A stretch of DNA of 64,000 nt. Origin: Agrostemma githago (taxonomy: Eukaryota; Streptophyta; Magnoliopsida; Caryophyllales; Caryophyllaceae). Positions within the stretch are counted from its first letter, which is position 1, and every line of letters begins with the position of its first letter. The position numbers and the translations under genes were made by a program. The stretch covers positions 67,998,606 through 68,062,605 of the forward strand of contig OY288243.1 in the NCBI GenBank assembly GCA_958450325.1. Reading direction: 5' to 3'. Below the pieces are notes generated by a model. It had not been told where the DNA came from. It saw nothing but the letters and a program-made list of their open reading frames with translations, and did not search any database. This document shows positions 46,064-57,187 of this stretch, piece after piece.

Positions 46064-47167
46064 AATGTCGGTTGAAGCTAATACCAATCAGAAATCCACC
46101 TCTTCGAATGGTGGTACAAAATTAGCCAGCATTGCGGAATTACTTGGTGTACATAAGGTAATAATATAAGGTTCATGTATATCTTATTATTTAAATTTAT
46201 GTTGATCAGTGTTCTGTGATAATAATTATGTCTCACCAATGTTAGGCCGGAGTATATTCAGTCATAGCAAAAATCAAAAGCATTGACGACACTGAACATT
46301 GGTATCGTAACAAATGCAAGATTTGTGATACAATAACAGGACAGAAAGATAATGACAAGTGGTATTGTGGAGTGGATTTCTGTGATGCTTCAGAAGTTGG
46401 GGCAGCTGAAAGAAACTTGATGTCGGTACAAAATTGAAATTATTATATTCACCAGGTACTAAAAGGTATTAAAGGTTATCATGTCTAACATATTTGTTCA
46501 ATTTTTTAATTATAAGGTTAAGTTTTTGGTTGAGGATCAAAATGGAGATCAGATGTATGTAATTGCCAACAATAGACAAGTTGAAGAAGAAACTGGATGG
46601 AATGCATATGATTCATATGGCATGCTAATGGAGGTACAGTTCAGACACTTTCAAAAGAATAATGCACCTATTTTTTTTAATTGTAGTAAACTACATTACT
46701 AATCTAATTTCAAATTCACAACAGAAACATGCTGCTTCAAAAGAGATATCATTCACATTAACCACAATGATAGATAAGAAATACATTATAAAGTTGTGTG
46801 TGTGGCTATTTCAATGTTGTGATGGACGATAAAGAAGAAATTCATAAAATGAGGAGCATGTCGATCGAACAGGTAAAAACAGTACAGTTAATGAATGCTT
46901 CAATTTGATAACATCTATTTACTTAATTGCATATTTTTATTGCAAGAACAAAGCAGCACATTAACAACAGGTTTTGCTGTTTCAAATAATAATGAACAGT
47001 TGGTGAGAAACCCATTTTAATAGTTCTTAACAAATGACATATTTATATTACAGTAGTAATCATATCATTAATAACATAACCGTATTCTCATGCAGAATGT
47101 GACTCCTATAAGCAAAAGTACACGAAAAAGGCCACACTCTGACATAGAAAAATCAAGTGCATCATAA
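46064..47167 (+). pseudogene. RPA70 C-terminal (DBD-C zinc domain)-like gene
   Basis: Exons 46064-46157 (MSVEANTNQKSTSSNGGTKL, ASIAELLGVHK), 46246-46425 (GVYSVIAKIKSIDDTEHWY, NKCKIC, KWYCGVDFC), 46517-46633 (VKFLVEDQNGDQMYVIANN) and from 46725 (FTLTTMIDKKYIIKLCV) join at GT-AG sites in frame. The four Cys (CKIC, C...C in WYCGVDFC) match the zinc ribbon of RPA70 DBD-C. A frameshift near 46806 is followed in another frame by FNVVMDDKEEIHKMRSMSIEQ and a GT donor. The last exon near 47096-47167 (ISKSTRKRPHSDIEKSS) is basic, like an NLS. It lacks DBD-A/B, complementing gene 2. The frameshift makes it a probable pseudogene unless it is a sequencing error. Confidence 0.65.
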
Positions 47168-47741
47168 GTGACTATCAAGATCAACAATCATCGACAAAGA
47201 CAAATACCAAATTGCAAAAGAAGTAGTCAATGAGTAGGTCATTCATGTTTTATGCTTAATTTAAGTATCAGTTGTAATGTTTAAACATTATGCATCCTTT
47301 TTCTAGAAATTTCAATTTTAATGTTGGAGAACTATCATTATATTTTTAAAGTAATTGTTATGTTTTCTAATTAACTCAATTGCATGATACCCTACTCATG
47401 TTTAATTAATTGATGATATCCTACTAACATTTAATTCAGAAATAAAATTTAATTTATTTCATCATTAGTATATTTATACATCAATCTGAATCACTAAGAA
47501 CATTTGTTAAAATCACAAAATGGAGAACATCTATCACTAAGAGTGAAAATAATGTTTTCTTAAGATATTTATCATCAAGCTTTGAAGCTGTAATTTTATC
47601 AACAACTATTCATTCAATCTCAACTTAAGTAGTTTTAACATTAAAACAGATCTTCCATTTTAGTCAAGTCAACGTTTAAGTTTTTAAAAGAGGCATAATG
47701 AAACAATTATAATATACTCGGTTATTAGACTACATTATATC
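47168..47741. other. Intergenic, AT-rich
   Basis: No gene or element seen. It ends with ATATC (47737-47741), the target duplication of the copia element that follows. Confidence 0.5.
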
Positions 47742-48120
47742 TGTTATAAAGGAAGAGAAAAACAAACAAATAAGATCGTAAAATCGAGAGACAGACAGAT
47801 TTACGTGGTTCACTAACAATCTGTTAGCTACGTCCACAGGTAGAAGGAGGAGATAGTTTAATTAATTTGAGGAGAGGTTACAGATTTCAAACTGATATCA
47901 TAATTTCTAGGGTAGAGGTATGAGATTTCGACCTAAGCAGAAACCCTAAATAGATTAGGAAACCTACACAATAGGAAATCCTAGGTCAGATACTCCGATA
48001 TTGATTATGAAACTCTAATAAATCAAATATTAATTAGGAAAATTTCCTAATTAAACAGATTCAGGTCAAAAACCAATTCGAGATCCGAAAAGACAATTGC
48101 TAGGCACTTATTTCCTAACA
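47742..48120 (-). repeat. 3' LTR of the copia element
   Basis: 379 bp, TGTTATAAAGG at one end and TTTCCTAACA at the other; pairs with 48833-49224. Confidence 0.93.
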
Positions 48121-48304
48121 ATCTCCACCTTGACTCGAATTGTCTCTCAATCAGATCAGACGGATGCACTCCAACGAATGCCAGATGTACCAGAAATCTC
48201 CTCAATCAGATAAATGTACCAGATGCACTCCAACGAATGCAAGATGAATCAGAAATAAAACTCCTCTCCCCCTCCTACCTCAGATATTGCCCAACAAAGG
48301 GCAA

Positions 48305-48799
48305 TCAGATACTTCCAAATTCTAGCAAGTCCTGACCGTGTTGGACCTTGCTATTCGGAACCCGATCAGACAGATCCACCTCATCTTCATTACCATACCT
48401 GTTCCGAAGCTTGATTGATCGGTCACGGACCAAACTCTGCTGCTTCTGAACTGGTAATGAAGAAACTGATGGTTCAGATTCAGATTCAGATTCGGACTGT
48501 AGTGGTTGATATTCAGACTTTGCTTCACTCTCATCAAGAGTTACTCGCTGCTCCACCTATTTATCAGTATTACCACTACTACTTCTATCTTCCTCCGATT
48601 TCAGTGATGATATCATCAGACAGACTGTACTCTCCTCTAGAACGGCCATCTCAGCGGTGATTGTGTCCTCTTTCTTCACGAATGGCGCCCACCGTCTTTT
48701 TTGCTTTAACAACGCCCGCATCTTGATCTGCCACAGACTAAAACTATTTCTCCCATCAAAACTCTCAACTTTAACGTTCATCCCAGACATCTTTCTCAC
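48305..48799 (-). pseudogene. Copia gag N-terminus fused to a pol-end remnant
   Basis: MSGMNVKVESFDGRNSFSLW then QIKMRALLKQ is the typical start of a plant copia gag. About 80 codons on, an in-frame TAG (about 48557) precedes VEQRVTLDE, a SESESESE run and RDRSIKLRNRYGNEDEVDLS, which looks like the variable region after the integrase core. The intervening gag zinc knuckle, protease, integrase core, RT and RNase H are deleted. A few bases further the frame ends at 48305. Confidence 0.75.
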
Positions 48800-48818
48800 A
48801 AATCAAATTAACCTGAAA

Positions 48819-48830
48819 CTCTGATACCAG
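48819..48830 (-). other. Primer binding site of the copia element
   Basis: The minus strand reads TGGTATCAGAG two to three bases inside the 5' LTR, complementary to initiator tRNA-Met, the standard copia primer. Confidence 0.88.
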
Positions 48831-48832
48831 TT

Positions 48833-49224
48833 TGTTATAACGGAAGAGAAAGACAAACAAATAAGAATGTAAAATCGAGAGACAGACAAATTTACGTGGT
48901 TCACTAATAACCTGTTAGCTATTTCCGCGGGCAGAAGGAGGGGATAGTTTTATTAATTTGAGGAGAGGTTACAGATTTCAGACTGATATCATAATTTCTA
49001 GGGTAGAGGTATGAGAGTTTATATAATACTCTCGACCTAAACAGAAACCCTAAACAGATTAGGAAACCTACACAATAGGAAATCCTAGGTCAGATACTCA
49101 GATATTGATTGGGAAACTCTAATCAATCAGATATTAATTAGGAAACTTTCCTAATTAAACAGATTTAGGTCAGAAACCAATTCGAGATCCGAAAAGACAG
49201 TTGCTAGGCACTTATTTCCTAACA
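48833..49224 (-). repeat. 5' LTR of the copia element
   Basis: 392 bp, TGTTATAACGG to TTTCCTAACA. Compared with the other LTR it has an extra AGTTTATATAATAC-like segment that restores a TATA-like sequence (TATATAA) on the plus strand. Confidence 0.93.
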
Positions 49225-49229
49225 ATATC

Positions 49230-50807
49230 GTCGTTTATTCTTATTTTCATTTAAGAAATATAGATAACGAAAATATATTTTCTACATATTATTTTAACAT
49301 CAATACTACTATATATTACACAAGAAACCATTTCGTCAGCAGATATTTTCATATGTATATCTTTACTTCATTATTTCACCTCCACATCAAATTGAAAGCC
49401 TAAAACATATTGCAGTAACTTATAGATACAATGACTAATAGCAGTTAATCTGAAAATCTTATAGTCAAATACTTGGTGACCAAGAATCAGTAGCAAACCA
49501 TTATTTCCACTCCATTTTTAACTTCCCATTTATAATTTACAACTATTATGTTAATTTTAATATAATTTACAGCAGTTATATTAATTTTAACTCAATATTT
49601 TCAATCTATAAAGAGAAGAGAGACTACATTAATATATAAAAGATAACAATATACAAATCAAATATACAAAAAAAAGAAAACCTCATCTTCTTTATTCAAT
49701 ACAAAACCCCATTTCCGTTTTAATAAAAAGCAGATCCAACAAAAATAGATTTTGAGCAATTACTAAAACGTTTATGATGGAGAATGTTGGTGCTTCAAGA
49801 AAAGGGAAGGAAAGTACAAAGGATAATAGAAAAATTCGCAATATAGAAGGTACGTGTTATTCTTTTTGTGCATTTTATTTATTTATGTTTGTAATGAATT
49901 AATCGTTGAATTATATGTTATTTTAATTATGTTAGTATTTTTTTTTATTTCATTTTATCACTCACATAAATAAAAGATCAAAGTTTGTTATATTATGATG
50001 AGTAATTTAAATAAGTAAATTAAATTTGTTGTAAGGCATTAAACAAAGACAACTGTATATAGAAGTAGTCCTAGGTTACAATTTACATAACATTCTGAAA
50101 ATCATGCAAGTGATTTTTTAAAGAATAAAAAAATATCAAATAAAAAACATAAATTATAGATGTATTAAGAAATGGGATTCAATCATAGGGCAGTCACAAA
50201 TTTCACTTTCTACTAAATATTTGAGGGCGATGATACACAAAAATCACAGAAAATTACAGGTTGTATACCACTTTAGGTATTTAATATTTATTTATTTATA
50301 TATTTTTTTGCCATAATTCTTCAAAATTTAGTGGTATAGTATGATAAATCTCATTTTGTGTATACCATTTAACATGTTCTTTATGTAAATAATTTTGGTA
50401 ATAACTTCAATACTTTTCTACATATCACATTGATTAAAAAAACATTTTATTATAAGCATTGAACCAAAATAACGAAATATGATCATTTTTTTAGGCCTTT
50501 TAACCAGTTTTTTAGTAAACATTTCAATATTTTTCTAGGTCATCACTTTTTCTTACCAACTACTGTAATCTGCACATGCAAGGATTAACAATTCAATATT
50601 TCAAATAATAAATTTTGAACATTCTGGAAAAAAAAATCATATTATAATTATTCCAAAGTGTAAACATGCAAGAATACCCAGATCTACACAGTTTAATTGT
50701 AAACAATGCTAAAAAAATCAAGACAATATTTAATACTATACTGAACACATTACTAGACTAATAAAAACATAATAATAAAACAAATGAATCAAAATGAAAA
50801 CAGAAAC
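49230..50807. other. AT-rich region with one exon-like start
   Basis: At 49776-49849 an ATG opens MENVGASRKGKESTKDNRKI followed by a GT donor (GGTACGTG), preceded by TATATAAAAG near 49632. This could be a first exon of a Helitron gene, as RepHel lies downstream on the same strand, but no second exon could be joined. Otherwise non-coding. Confidence 0.3.
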
Positions 50808-51665
50808 ATGTTGAGCAGGGAAAAAATTAGAAAACAAGAAATTTAAAACTAATTAATTAAAATCAAAACAGAAATATGTTGAGTAGAAAAAAAACAATAG
50901 ATTTAATTGCTCAAATTGTAGATCTAACACTCTGTGGTCTGTAAAATGAGAAAACGAGTCATATTGTCAACTACGTACTCCCTCTGAGTTCCTATTTTGT
51001 CCCACTTTCCTTTTTGAGCTGAGTTTGATATTTGTCTCACTTTTCTTTTTAGGCCATCAATATGTGGTTCACATTTACTCTCTCATTTCTTTCTCCTCCT
51101 ACTTTGGTTTTGAGCCACTCATTTCTCATTCCTTAATTTTCACCCAAAAAACAAATGGGACAATAATAGGAACTCGGAGGGAGTATTATTTTGCATGCAA
51201 TTACTAAAATCCAAAATGTAAGGAAATAGGAAGAGTCGAATTTTATACCTTCGTTTAAGCAAGAGTCGATTGTTTAAGTATAATAAAGAGATAGATTAAG
51301 AATACTAGATCTGATGCCATAAACCCGAAACTGTAGCAAATCTTCCATATTTTCTTCAATTTTTTCCGAAATCAGACTCTTTTCTTCGATTATTATTCCG
51401 AAATCAGCATCTCATGCAGACAGACACATGTTGAGTAGAAACAAAAGATTAGAAACAAGAGATTTAAAACAAATTAATCAAAATCAAAACAGAAATATGT
51501 TGAGTAGAAAAAAAAACAAGAGATTTAATTGCTAAAATTGTAGATCTAATAAAACAAGAGAATTGTAGCAAACGTTTTAACAGAATTTGACTCTTTAATT
51601 CAGGAAAAAAAACAAGTCATTTAATTGCTAAAATTGTAGATCTAATACTTTAGAGTTTGTACACT
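50808..51665. repeat. Direct duplication flanking and containing a MITE
   Basis: About 125 bases from 50808 (ACATGTTGAGCAGG ... TGTAGATCTAAC) recur from 51427 (ACATGTTGAGTAGA ... TGTAGATCTAAT), and the end (TTTAATTGCTAAAATTGTAG) appears a third time near 51618. The copies stay alignable into the sequence on both sides of the MITE at 50978. Confidence 0.82.
50978..51183. mobile_element. Stowaway-like MITE with a visible empty-site paralogue
   Basis: 206 bp, TA target duplication, termini CTCCCTCTGAGTTCCTATT and, reverse complement, CTCCCTCCGAGTTCCTATT. The related, MITE-free sequence at about 51685-51725 (TATACTGTCAAATATTACTTTGCATGAAGTTACTGAAATC, read in parts) matches the left flank ATATTGTCAACTACGTA and right flank TTATTTTGCATGCAATTACT. 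Confidence 0.92.
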
Positions 51666-52260
51666 GAGAAAACATGTTATACTGTCAAATATTACTTTGC
51701 ATGAAGTTACTGAAATCTGAAATGTATGAAGATAAGAAGAATTGAATGCTTCGCCTTCGTTTAAGAAAGATCTAATGCCATAAACCCTAAATTGTAGCAA
51801 ATCTTTCACATTTTCTTCAATTATTTCCAAATCATCATCTTCTTTTCAATTATTTGAAATCGGCAGCTCGAATCTGCAAAACATAGAAACAAACAAATTA
51901 GTAACGAAGAATAGGTCGAAAAATGTGGATGTCGACATTACACACAAAGAAATCTCATCATTTTTCATAATCAGCTTTGTAGATCTTAAAATGAGTTCGG
52001 AAATGTTATGAGGTTATTCAGATTTTTTGCTTCAAAATCGAGTATTAATGCTCTCATTTTTCAGAGATGTTCTGAGGATGAGTATGAGTTGAAAATCGGG
52101 AATGTCCTGAGTGTTTCAGAAAGAGAATTAGGGTGAGAACGATGAAGATGGCGTGAGGATGAGTGAGAGTGATTCAGTGAGTGAGAGTGAGGCAATTAGG
52201 GTTGTGTAGGATGAGTGAGACTGAGTGAATTAGGGTTTATATGTATATAAATGAAGTGAT
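51642..52260 (-). pseudogene. Gene-like 5' fragment on the minus strand with duplicated exon
   Basis: Reading leftward on the minus strand from 52260 there are several CCCTAAT/AACCCTAA telobox-like motifs, a CT-rich leader, a GT-AG-like intron ending TTTTGCAG near 51876, then MEIIEENVKDLLQFRVYGIR to a second AG site. A related exon (EENMEDLLQFRVYGIRS) lies near 51300-51345. No known domain. It may be a captured host 5' region or a Helitron gene remnant. Confidence 0.35.
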
Positions 52261-52524
52261 CTGGATTAGGGTTGTTTCTGGAATGATCTGTGGGTTATGT
52301 AGTTGGTGAGCCCAATTTCGAGTTGGGTTTCGATATTTTGGCTATGAATAATAATTTACATACAGGCCCGTTTAATTTGAGTATGAGTAAGATCTAATTT
52401 TGAGCATGAGTGATCTGATTTTGGGTATGAGCAACTTAAACTCGACATTTTGGGCTTGCAATATAATCGAGCCCACCAATAATTTGGGCACAACTGCAGG
52501 TCCGTTTATTTTGTGCTTAAGGAC

Positions 52525-54385
52525 TGATCGCCTCCCAATCGGATCGGTCGTTAACGAAGAACGGGGGATCAAACGATATTTATAAGACTCGAGATCACAC
52601 AAAAACAAGCAAGCAAGTATTCGTGGTAAGTCGAGGTCGCTCCACAGGAAACGGATGTGTTGACAAGTTTAAAGCGATGTGTTTAATGTCTAGAGGGGGG
52701 TTTCTAAGGGTCGAGTCTATGGTCGAGTCTACGCTAGAGGAATCACTACGAGAATGGCTAGGGGTAATTAATCTAGGGAAAGGCGTTAGGGAGAAGTCGG
52801 GATTCGGAACATGGAATGTAAGAAGGTCGGGATCGAGTTTTTGTTGCAACGTTAATAAAGGGAGAATGTCACCTTTCGGTTTCTTCACCAAACCCACCTA
52901 AAAACCCGCTTTCGCGACGAAGAAGGGTAAGTCTCTTGTTATGGTAATTTCTACCCTGAGTTTCCTCATATTGATAGAAACGAGTCAGGGTCGGTCTAGT
53001 TGGCCGGACTAAAACAACAATGACACAACAATCACAAGCAAGGTAAACCAACATGCAAGCAACCCACCAATACCCCTAAATTCAAATAATCCAAGTCTTC
53101 ATCCCTAAACCCCCCCAACAAGAAATCTACTCATTAATCATAATGAAAGACAATAAAACATTAACAAAGGAGAAACTAACTACAACATGCATATTAATTA
53201 GATCTAAGAAAACTAACAACAATATGATGAGAAAACTACGATCTAACAATTACCCACAAAATTATGAAACTACCAAATTAATCTAGAGAATGATCTAGAA
53301 CAACATGAACAAGATCAGAGAAACTAACTACACTAAGATGATCTAAACAAGACAATAATGAGAAAACTAAATTAAATCTAAACTAGAGATTAGAGAGTGG
53401 AAAGAAGTGTACCAACTACGAAGATCTACAAGACATAAGAAGATTGCATAGATAAATGTTGAATCTTTGATGGAGAGAATGAAGAACTTGTCACTAATCC
53501 TTCAATAAACCCAACAAATCTTCAATAAAACTTGAATAATCTTCTTACAAACTTGTAATCTAGAGAATTGTTGATGTGAACTAAGTAGATCTACTACTAA
53601 TTACTATGTAAACTACTAGATTTTTAGAGAATTACTACTAGAATATTACTAGATTGTTCTACTAATGGATGGTGTAATGTGATGGATGACTACCCTAATG
53701 GAGGCCTACTACTACTTACTTAGGCAACAATTTAGGGTAACATATATATAGTAATCTCTTAATGGGTATTTAACCTAAAGCCCAAATCCACTTCATGCTC
53801 TATTAATGAGACAATCACCCTTATCATCTTCATGGGGTGAAACTTTGCCCTGCGGTCTTGACGATAATTCCCACCGGGTGAAATTTCACCCGGTCATATT
53901 TTCTTCCTTTTTTGGCGTTTTTGGCACTTCTTTCCATCGGACGAAATTTCACCCGGTGGGCGAAATTTTGCCCGGTCAGTTTCGCCCGGTGGGAAGTCTT
54001 GGAAATCTTCGGGGAGGCATTTTTACCGTCGAGTGAAATTTCGCCCGGTGGTGTCTCACCAGGTGAAATTTCGCCCGGTCATTCTGCTGGCCTCTTTTCT
54101 TGTCTCATTCTTCGTTAATTGATTGGATGGCTTTAAACTTTAAGTTGTGTGCTTTACTCTTAGAACGGTATTCCCTTCTCTTGTGCTCGTGGAAACTCGA
54201 TCGTGATTTCAGTGCCAAATCCTATCAAAATCGATAGAAAAACTACCAAAAATACGTAAAACGCACAAGAGGGACGCTAATGCGAGAAGTACACAAAATA
54301 TGGCGATAATCGCACTCTAAACTCGCAAAACGAGGGGAAAATGGGTCGAAATGAGGGGAAAACGCTCTAAATTTAGCACACATCA
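52525..54385 (-). mobile_element. Athila-like solo LTR, minus strand
   Basis: 1861 bp with TGAT...ATCA ends and a perfect 5-bp target duplication AGGAC (52520-52524 and 54386-54390). On the minus strand it begins TGATGTGTGCTAAATTTAGAG and carries CCTGTGGAGCGACCTCGACTTACC-like sequence near its end, the same feature as in the solo LTR at 23399. Short open frames inside are not conserved. It contains a 15-base minisatellite (53820-54085). Confidence 0.87.
53820..54085. repeat. GAAATTTCRCCCGGTG minisatellite
   Basis: About ten units of GTGAAATTTCACCCGGTG or GTGAAATTTCGCCCGGTC, with some spacing sequence, in the U3 part of the minus-strand solo LTR. Motif halves (GGGTGAAATTTCACCC) are palindromic. 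Confidence 0.85.
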
Positions 54386-54390
54386 AGGAC

Positions 54391-56341
54391 ACAGCTAAAT
54401 TGTTTTGTATGGGTCTGGGCCTAGACCTTACAAAATTGACCCGATCATATTAGTCTACCCGAAGCCAACCCAACATTCAATTTGAAGAACCGAAATTGAC
54501 CTGTACCCGAAAATGACCTGCCTACTATCATAGAAAACGATTTGGCACCCTTGAAAAAGTTGAAAATTGTAAACCCGAAAATGACCCGACCTGACCTAAA
54601 GTCAAGCCGATTTTAATAATCCGAAAGTTACCCGGCCCAAAGTCAACCCGATTCTTATAATCCAAAAGTTGCCTGAATCGACCCGAACTCGACCCATTGA
54701 CCTGTTTTGTCAAGTGTAACCAGGCCATTTAGTTATTTCTTAAGAAATATTTTGATCTCCCGTTCTGTTTTGTTTTGGTTTCCCGTTCTGTGTTGGTTTT
54801 ACGTAAGATTTTTCAAAAATGTTTACTCAAGTTTATGTACCCACATTTGATAAGATAGCTTATCATATACTATTATTATTATTATTATTATTATTGTTAT
54901 TATTGTTATTATTGTTAATGTTAATATCATTAGTTATCATCATCATCATCATCATTGTTGTCATTGTTAACTATAAAATTAATCGTTTACATGTTTTTAT
55001 TTTGCTTTTATAATTAAGTGTGCGTTTACGTAAGATTTTTTTCCCCATTTATACAATTTTATGTGCCAACATGTGATAATATTCCTTAGTTTTGAGGCCT
55101 GACTCGACCTGAACACGCCCCATTGACCTGTTTTGCCAGGTCTAACCGGGCCATTTAGTTACTTCTTAAGAAATGTTTTGATTACCCGTTCTGTTTTGTT
55201 TTAGTTTCCTGTTTTGTGTTGGTTTCACGTACGATTTTTGAAAAATGTTTAGTCAAGTTTATGTACCCACATTTGATAATAAAGCTTAGCATATACTATT
55301 ATTATTACTATTATTATTATTGTTATTATTGTTAATGTTAATATCATTACTAATTAATAATATTCTTATTCTTATTCTTATTCTTATTCTTATTCTTATT
55401 CTTCTTCTTATTATTATTATTATTATCATCATCATCATCATCGTCATCGTCGTCGTTGTCGTCTTCGTTGTTGTCGTCATTATTAACCATAAAATTAATT
55501 GTTTTTTTTTGGGTACTCAGCCATAAAATTAATTGTAATACAGAGTATTAATATTCAATTTGGTTCGCTTTCTACACTTTAAGTTCCGTTCAATTTAGCC
55601 ACTTTCAGTTTCGTTAGCCCACTTACACTTTAAGCCTAATTAGTTACCGCTATTTCATAACATATTTTTATTTTGCTTTTATAATTAAGTGTACGTTTAC
55701 GTAAGATTTTTTTTACTGTTTATACAGTTTTATGTGCCAACCTGTGATAATATTCCTTAGTTTTGAGGCTTGACTCGACTCGAACTCGACCCATTGACCT
55801 GTTTTGCTAGGTCTAACCGGGCCATTTAGTTATTTCTTAAGAAATGTTTTGATTCCCCGTTCTGTTTGTTTTGGTTTCCCATTTTGTGTTGGTTTCACGT
55901 ACGATTTTTAAAAATGTTTAGTCAAGTTTACGTAGCCACATTTGATAAGATTTATTTTGTTTGATTATATGTTGTATTTAGTGATGTTCACTTTATGAAT
56001 TTGGAATTATTATTCAGTTGGTGAGAGCAGTAGATTTGGAAATGAAAACATTGAACCAAATTAGCAGCATGTGCTAGGTGTCCGTAATCCCCTAAGAGAA
56101 ATTACCAATGGTACCTCTTACTTGCCTCTTACACAGATATATGTCTGTGTGCCCTACATGCCTCCGTAATTTGACCACTAAATATATTTATCAAATATTC
56201 GCTTCAATACATTTAATAAATATAAATCTGACTAAATACAATCTAAAAATATAGCTTAGCATATACTATTATTATTACTATTATTATTATTTATTACTAT
56301 TATTATTGTTATTATTGTTTATCATTAGTACTTATTATTGT
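54391..56341. repeat. Triplicated non-coding segment with ATT/CTT microsatellites
   Basis: A unit starting around CCCATTGACCTGTTTTG (54692, 55119, 55789) followed by GGCCATTTAGTTA, TTCTTAAGAAAT, CCGTTCTGT, GTTGGTTTYACGTA and an (ATT)n tract appears three times, 427 and 670 bases apart. The second unit has also gained (CTTATT)n and (CAT/CGT)n tracts. The leading part (54440-54690) is rich in GACCCGA-type pieces. Copies differ by several percent. No gene. Confidence 0.85.
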
Positions 56342-56371
56342 TGTTGTTGTTGTTGTTAACCATAAAATTGA

Positions 56372-56441
56372 AAGAATGCTTCAGAAAACTGAGAAACGAG
56401 TGACAAGCCACACTCATTTCTCAGTTTTCTGAACCATTCTT
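56372..56441. other. Long near-perfect hairpin upstream of RepHel
   Basis: 31-base arms (56372-56402 and 56411-56441) pair at 29 of 31 positions around an 8-base loop (ACAAGCCA). The arms contain TTCAGAAAACTGAGAAA and TTTCTCAGTTTTCTGAA. It may be a tiny foldback element or a regulatory or small-RNA hairpin; nothing in the window decides. Confidence 0.85.
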
Positions 56442-56469
56442 TTTAATATATTTTAACATTTCGTGTTCT

Positions 56470-57187
56470 GATTAGGTGGTGAATCCCATCAACCTATACG
56501 ACGACTTGCCTCACGTCGTCACCGTGCCTCGCCCCATTGTCCTTCAACTCCTGCTTCTTTTAGTGCAACCTCTTCCTCTGTTCTTTCATTTGAACCTGTC
56601 ATTCTTTCACCGGCGTAACAAGCGGCAAACTTAAAAGGAACCATAGAAAAGAACTCAATGCAGAAAAAAGAAGGAGGTGCACCTCCTCAGTTCTTCGTAC
56701 TCAACCAGGTGATTTGCGTGTATTTTTGTCAACGGTTTTTATTTATACTACGATGACGCTTTCAGTTCTTACGATGCATTATATTAGTTGTGATTCTCAA
56801 CGTTTTATTTTATGTTTTAAAGAATGGTGCCTTTGAACAAATTATATATACAATATGTTCACTTTTTATAGAGTGTGACGATTCGGACGCCTCACTAACT
56901 ATTGATTCAGTACCAAGTTTACGTTCTGAGTTCAATGAGGCCAGTACTTCATCAATTCCACCTATTAATCCTTCATCTGATAGTACGTTTATTGATAACG
57001 ATTCCCAACATCACCAATTTGAAGAAGGATTGACCAACAATGCCACTGGTGGAGTTCCAGATATTTGTGCAGGTTTCCCTTACCCCTTTCTCGAACTGTC
57101 CGGTTCTAAATAAAATTTATTTGAATCCTGTTTATATAAATGTTGCATATTCCATTATTGTTATAAATGTTTTTCATAATCTATTGC
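56470..57187 (+). pseudogene. Helitron RepHel gene, N-terminal variable exons
   Basis: Low-complexity N-terminal region. GGESHQPIRRLASRR can be read from about 56475, then an intron-like stretch, then an exon 56869-57070 (Ser/Asp-rich: DSDASLTIDSVPSLRSEF) between a TATAG acceptor and a GCAG|GTTTCC donor. Such a variable head before the conserved core is normal in plant Helitron proteins, but the exon limits are guesses. Confidence 0.5.

Larger units (their letters stand above)
47742..49224 (-). mobile_element. Internally deleted Ty1/copia element
   Basis: A 1483-bp element with LTRs at 47742-48120 and 48833-49224 and a perfect 5-bp target duplication ATATC (47737-47741 and 49225-49229). On the minus strand: 5' LTR (48833-49224), PBS TGGTATCAGAG (48819-48829), a gag fragment, polypurine tract AAGGTGGAGAT (48121-48131) and 3' LTR. 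Almost all of pol is gone, so movement would need a helper in trans. LTRs differ by several substitutions and a 14-base indel near 49017. Confidence 0.93.

Noticed and set aside
52595..52901. Overlapping ~95-residue frames on both strands
   Set aside because: Within the minus-strand solo LTR, close to its GC-richer R/U5 region; no similarity to known proteins.
55286..55526. Frames of Ile/Arg or Leu/Ile repeats
   Set aside because: Translation of ATT, CTT and CAT microsatellites.
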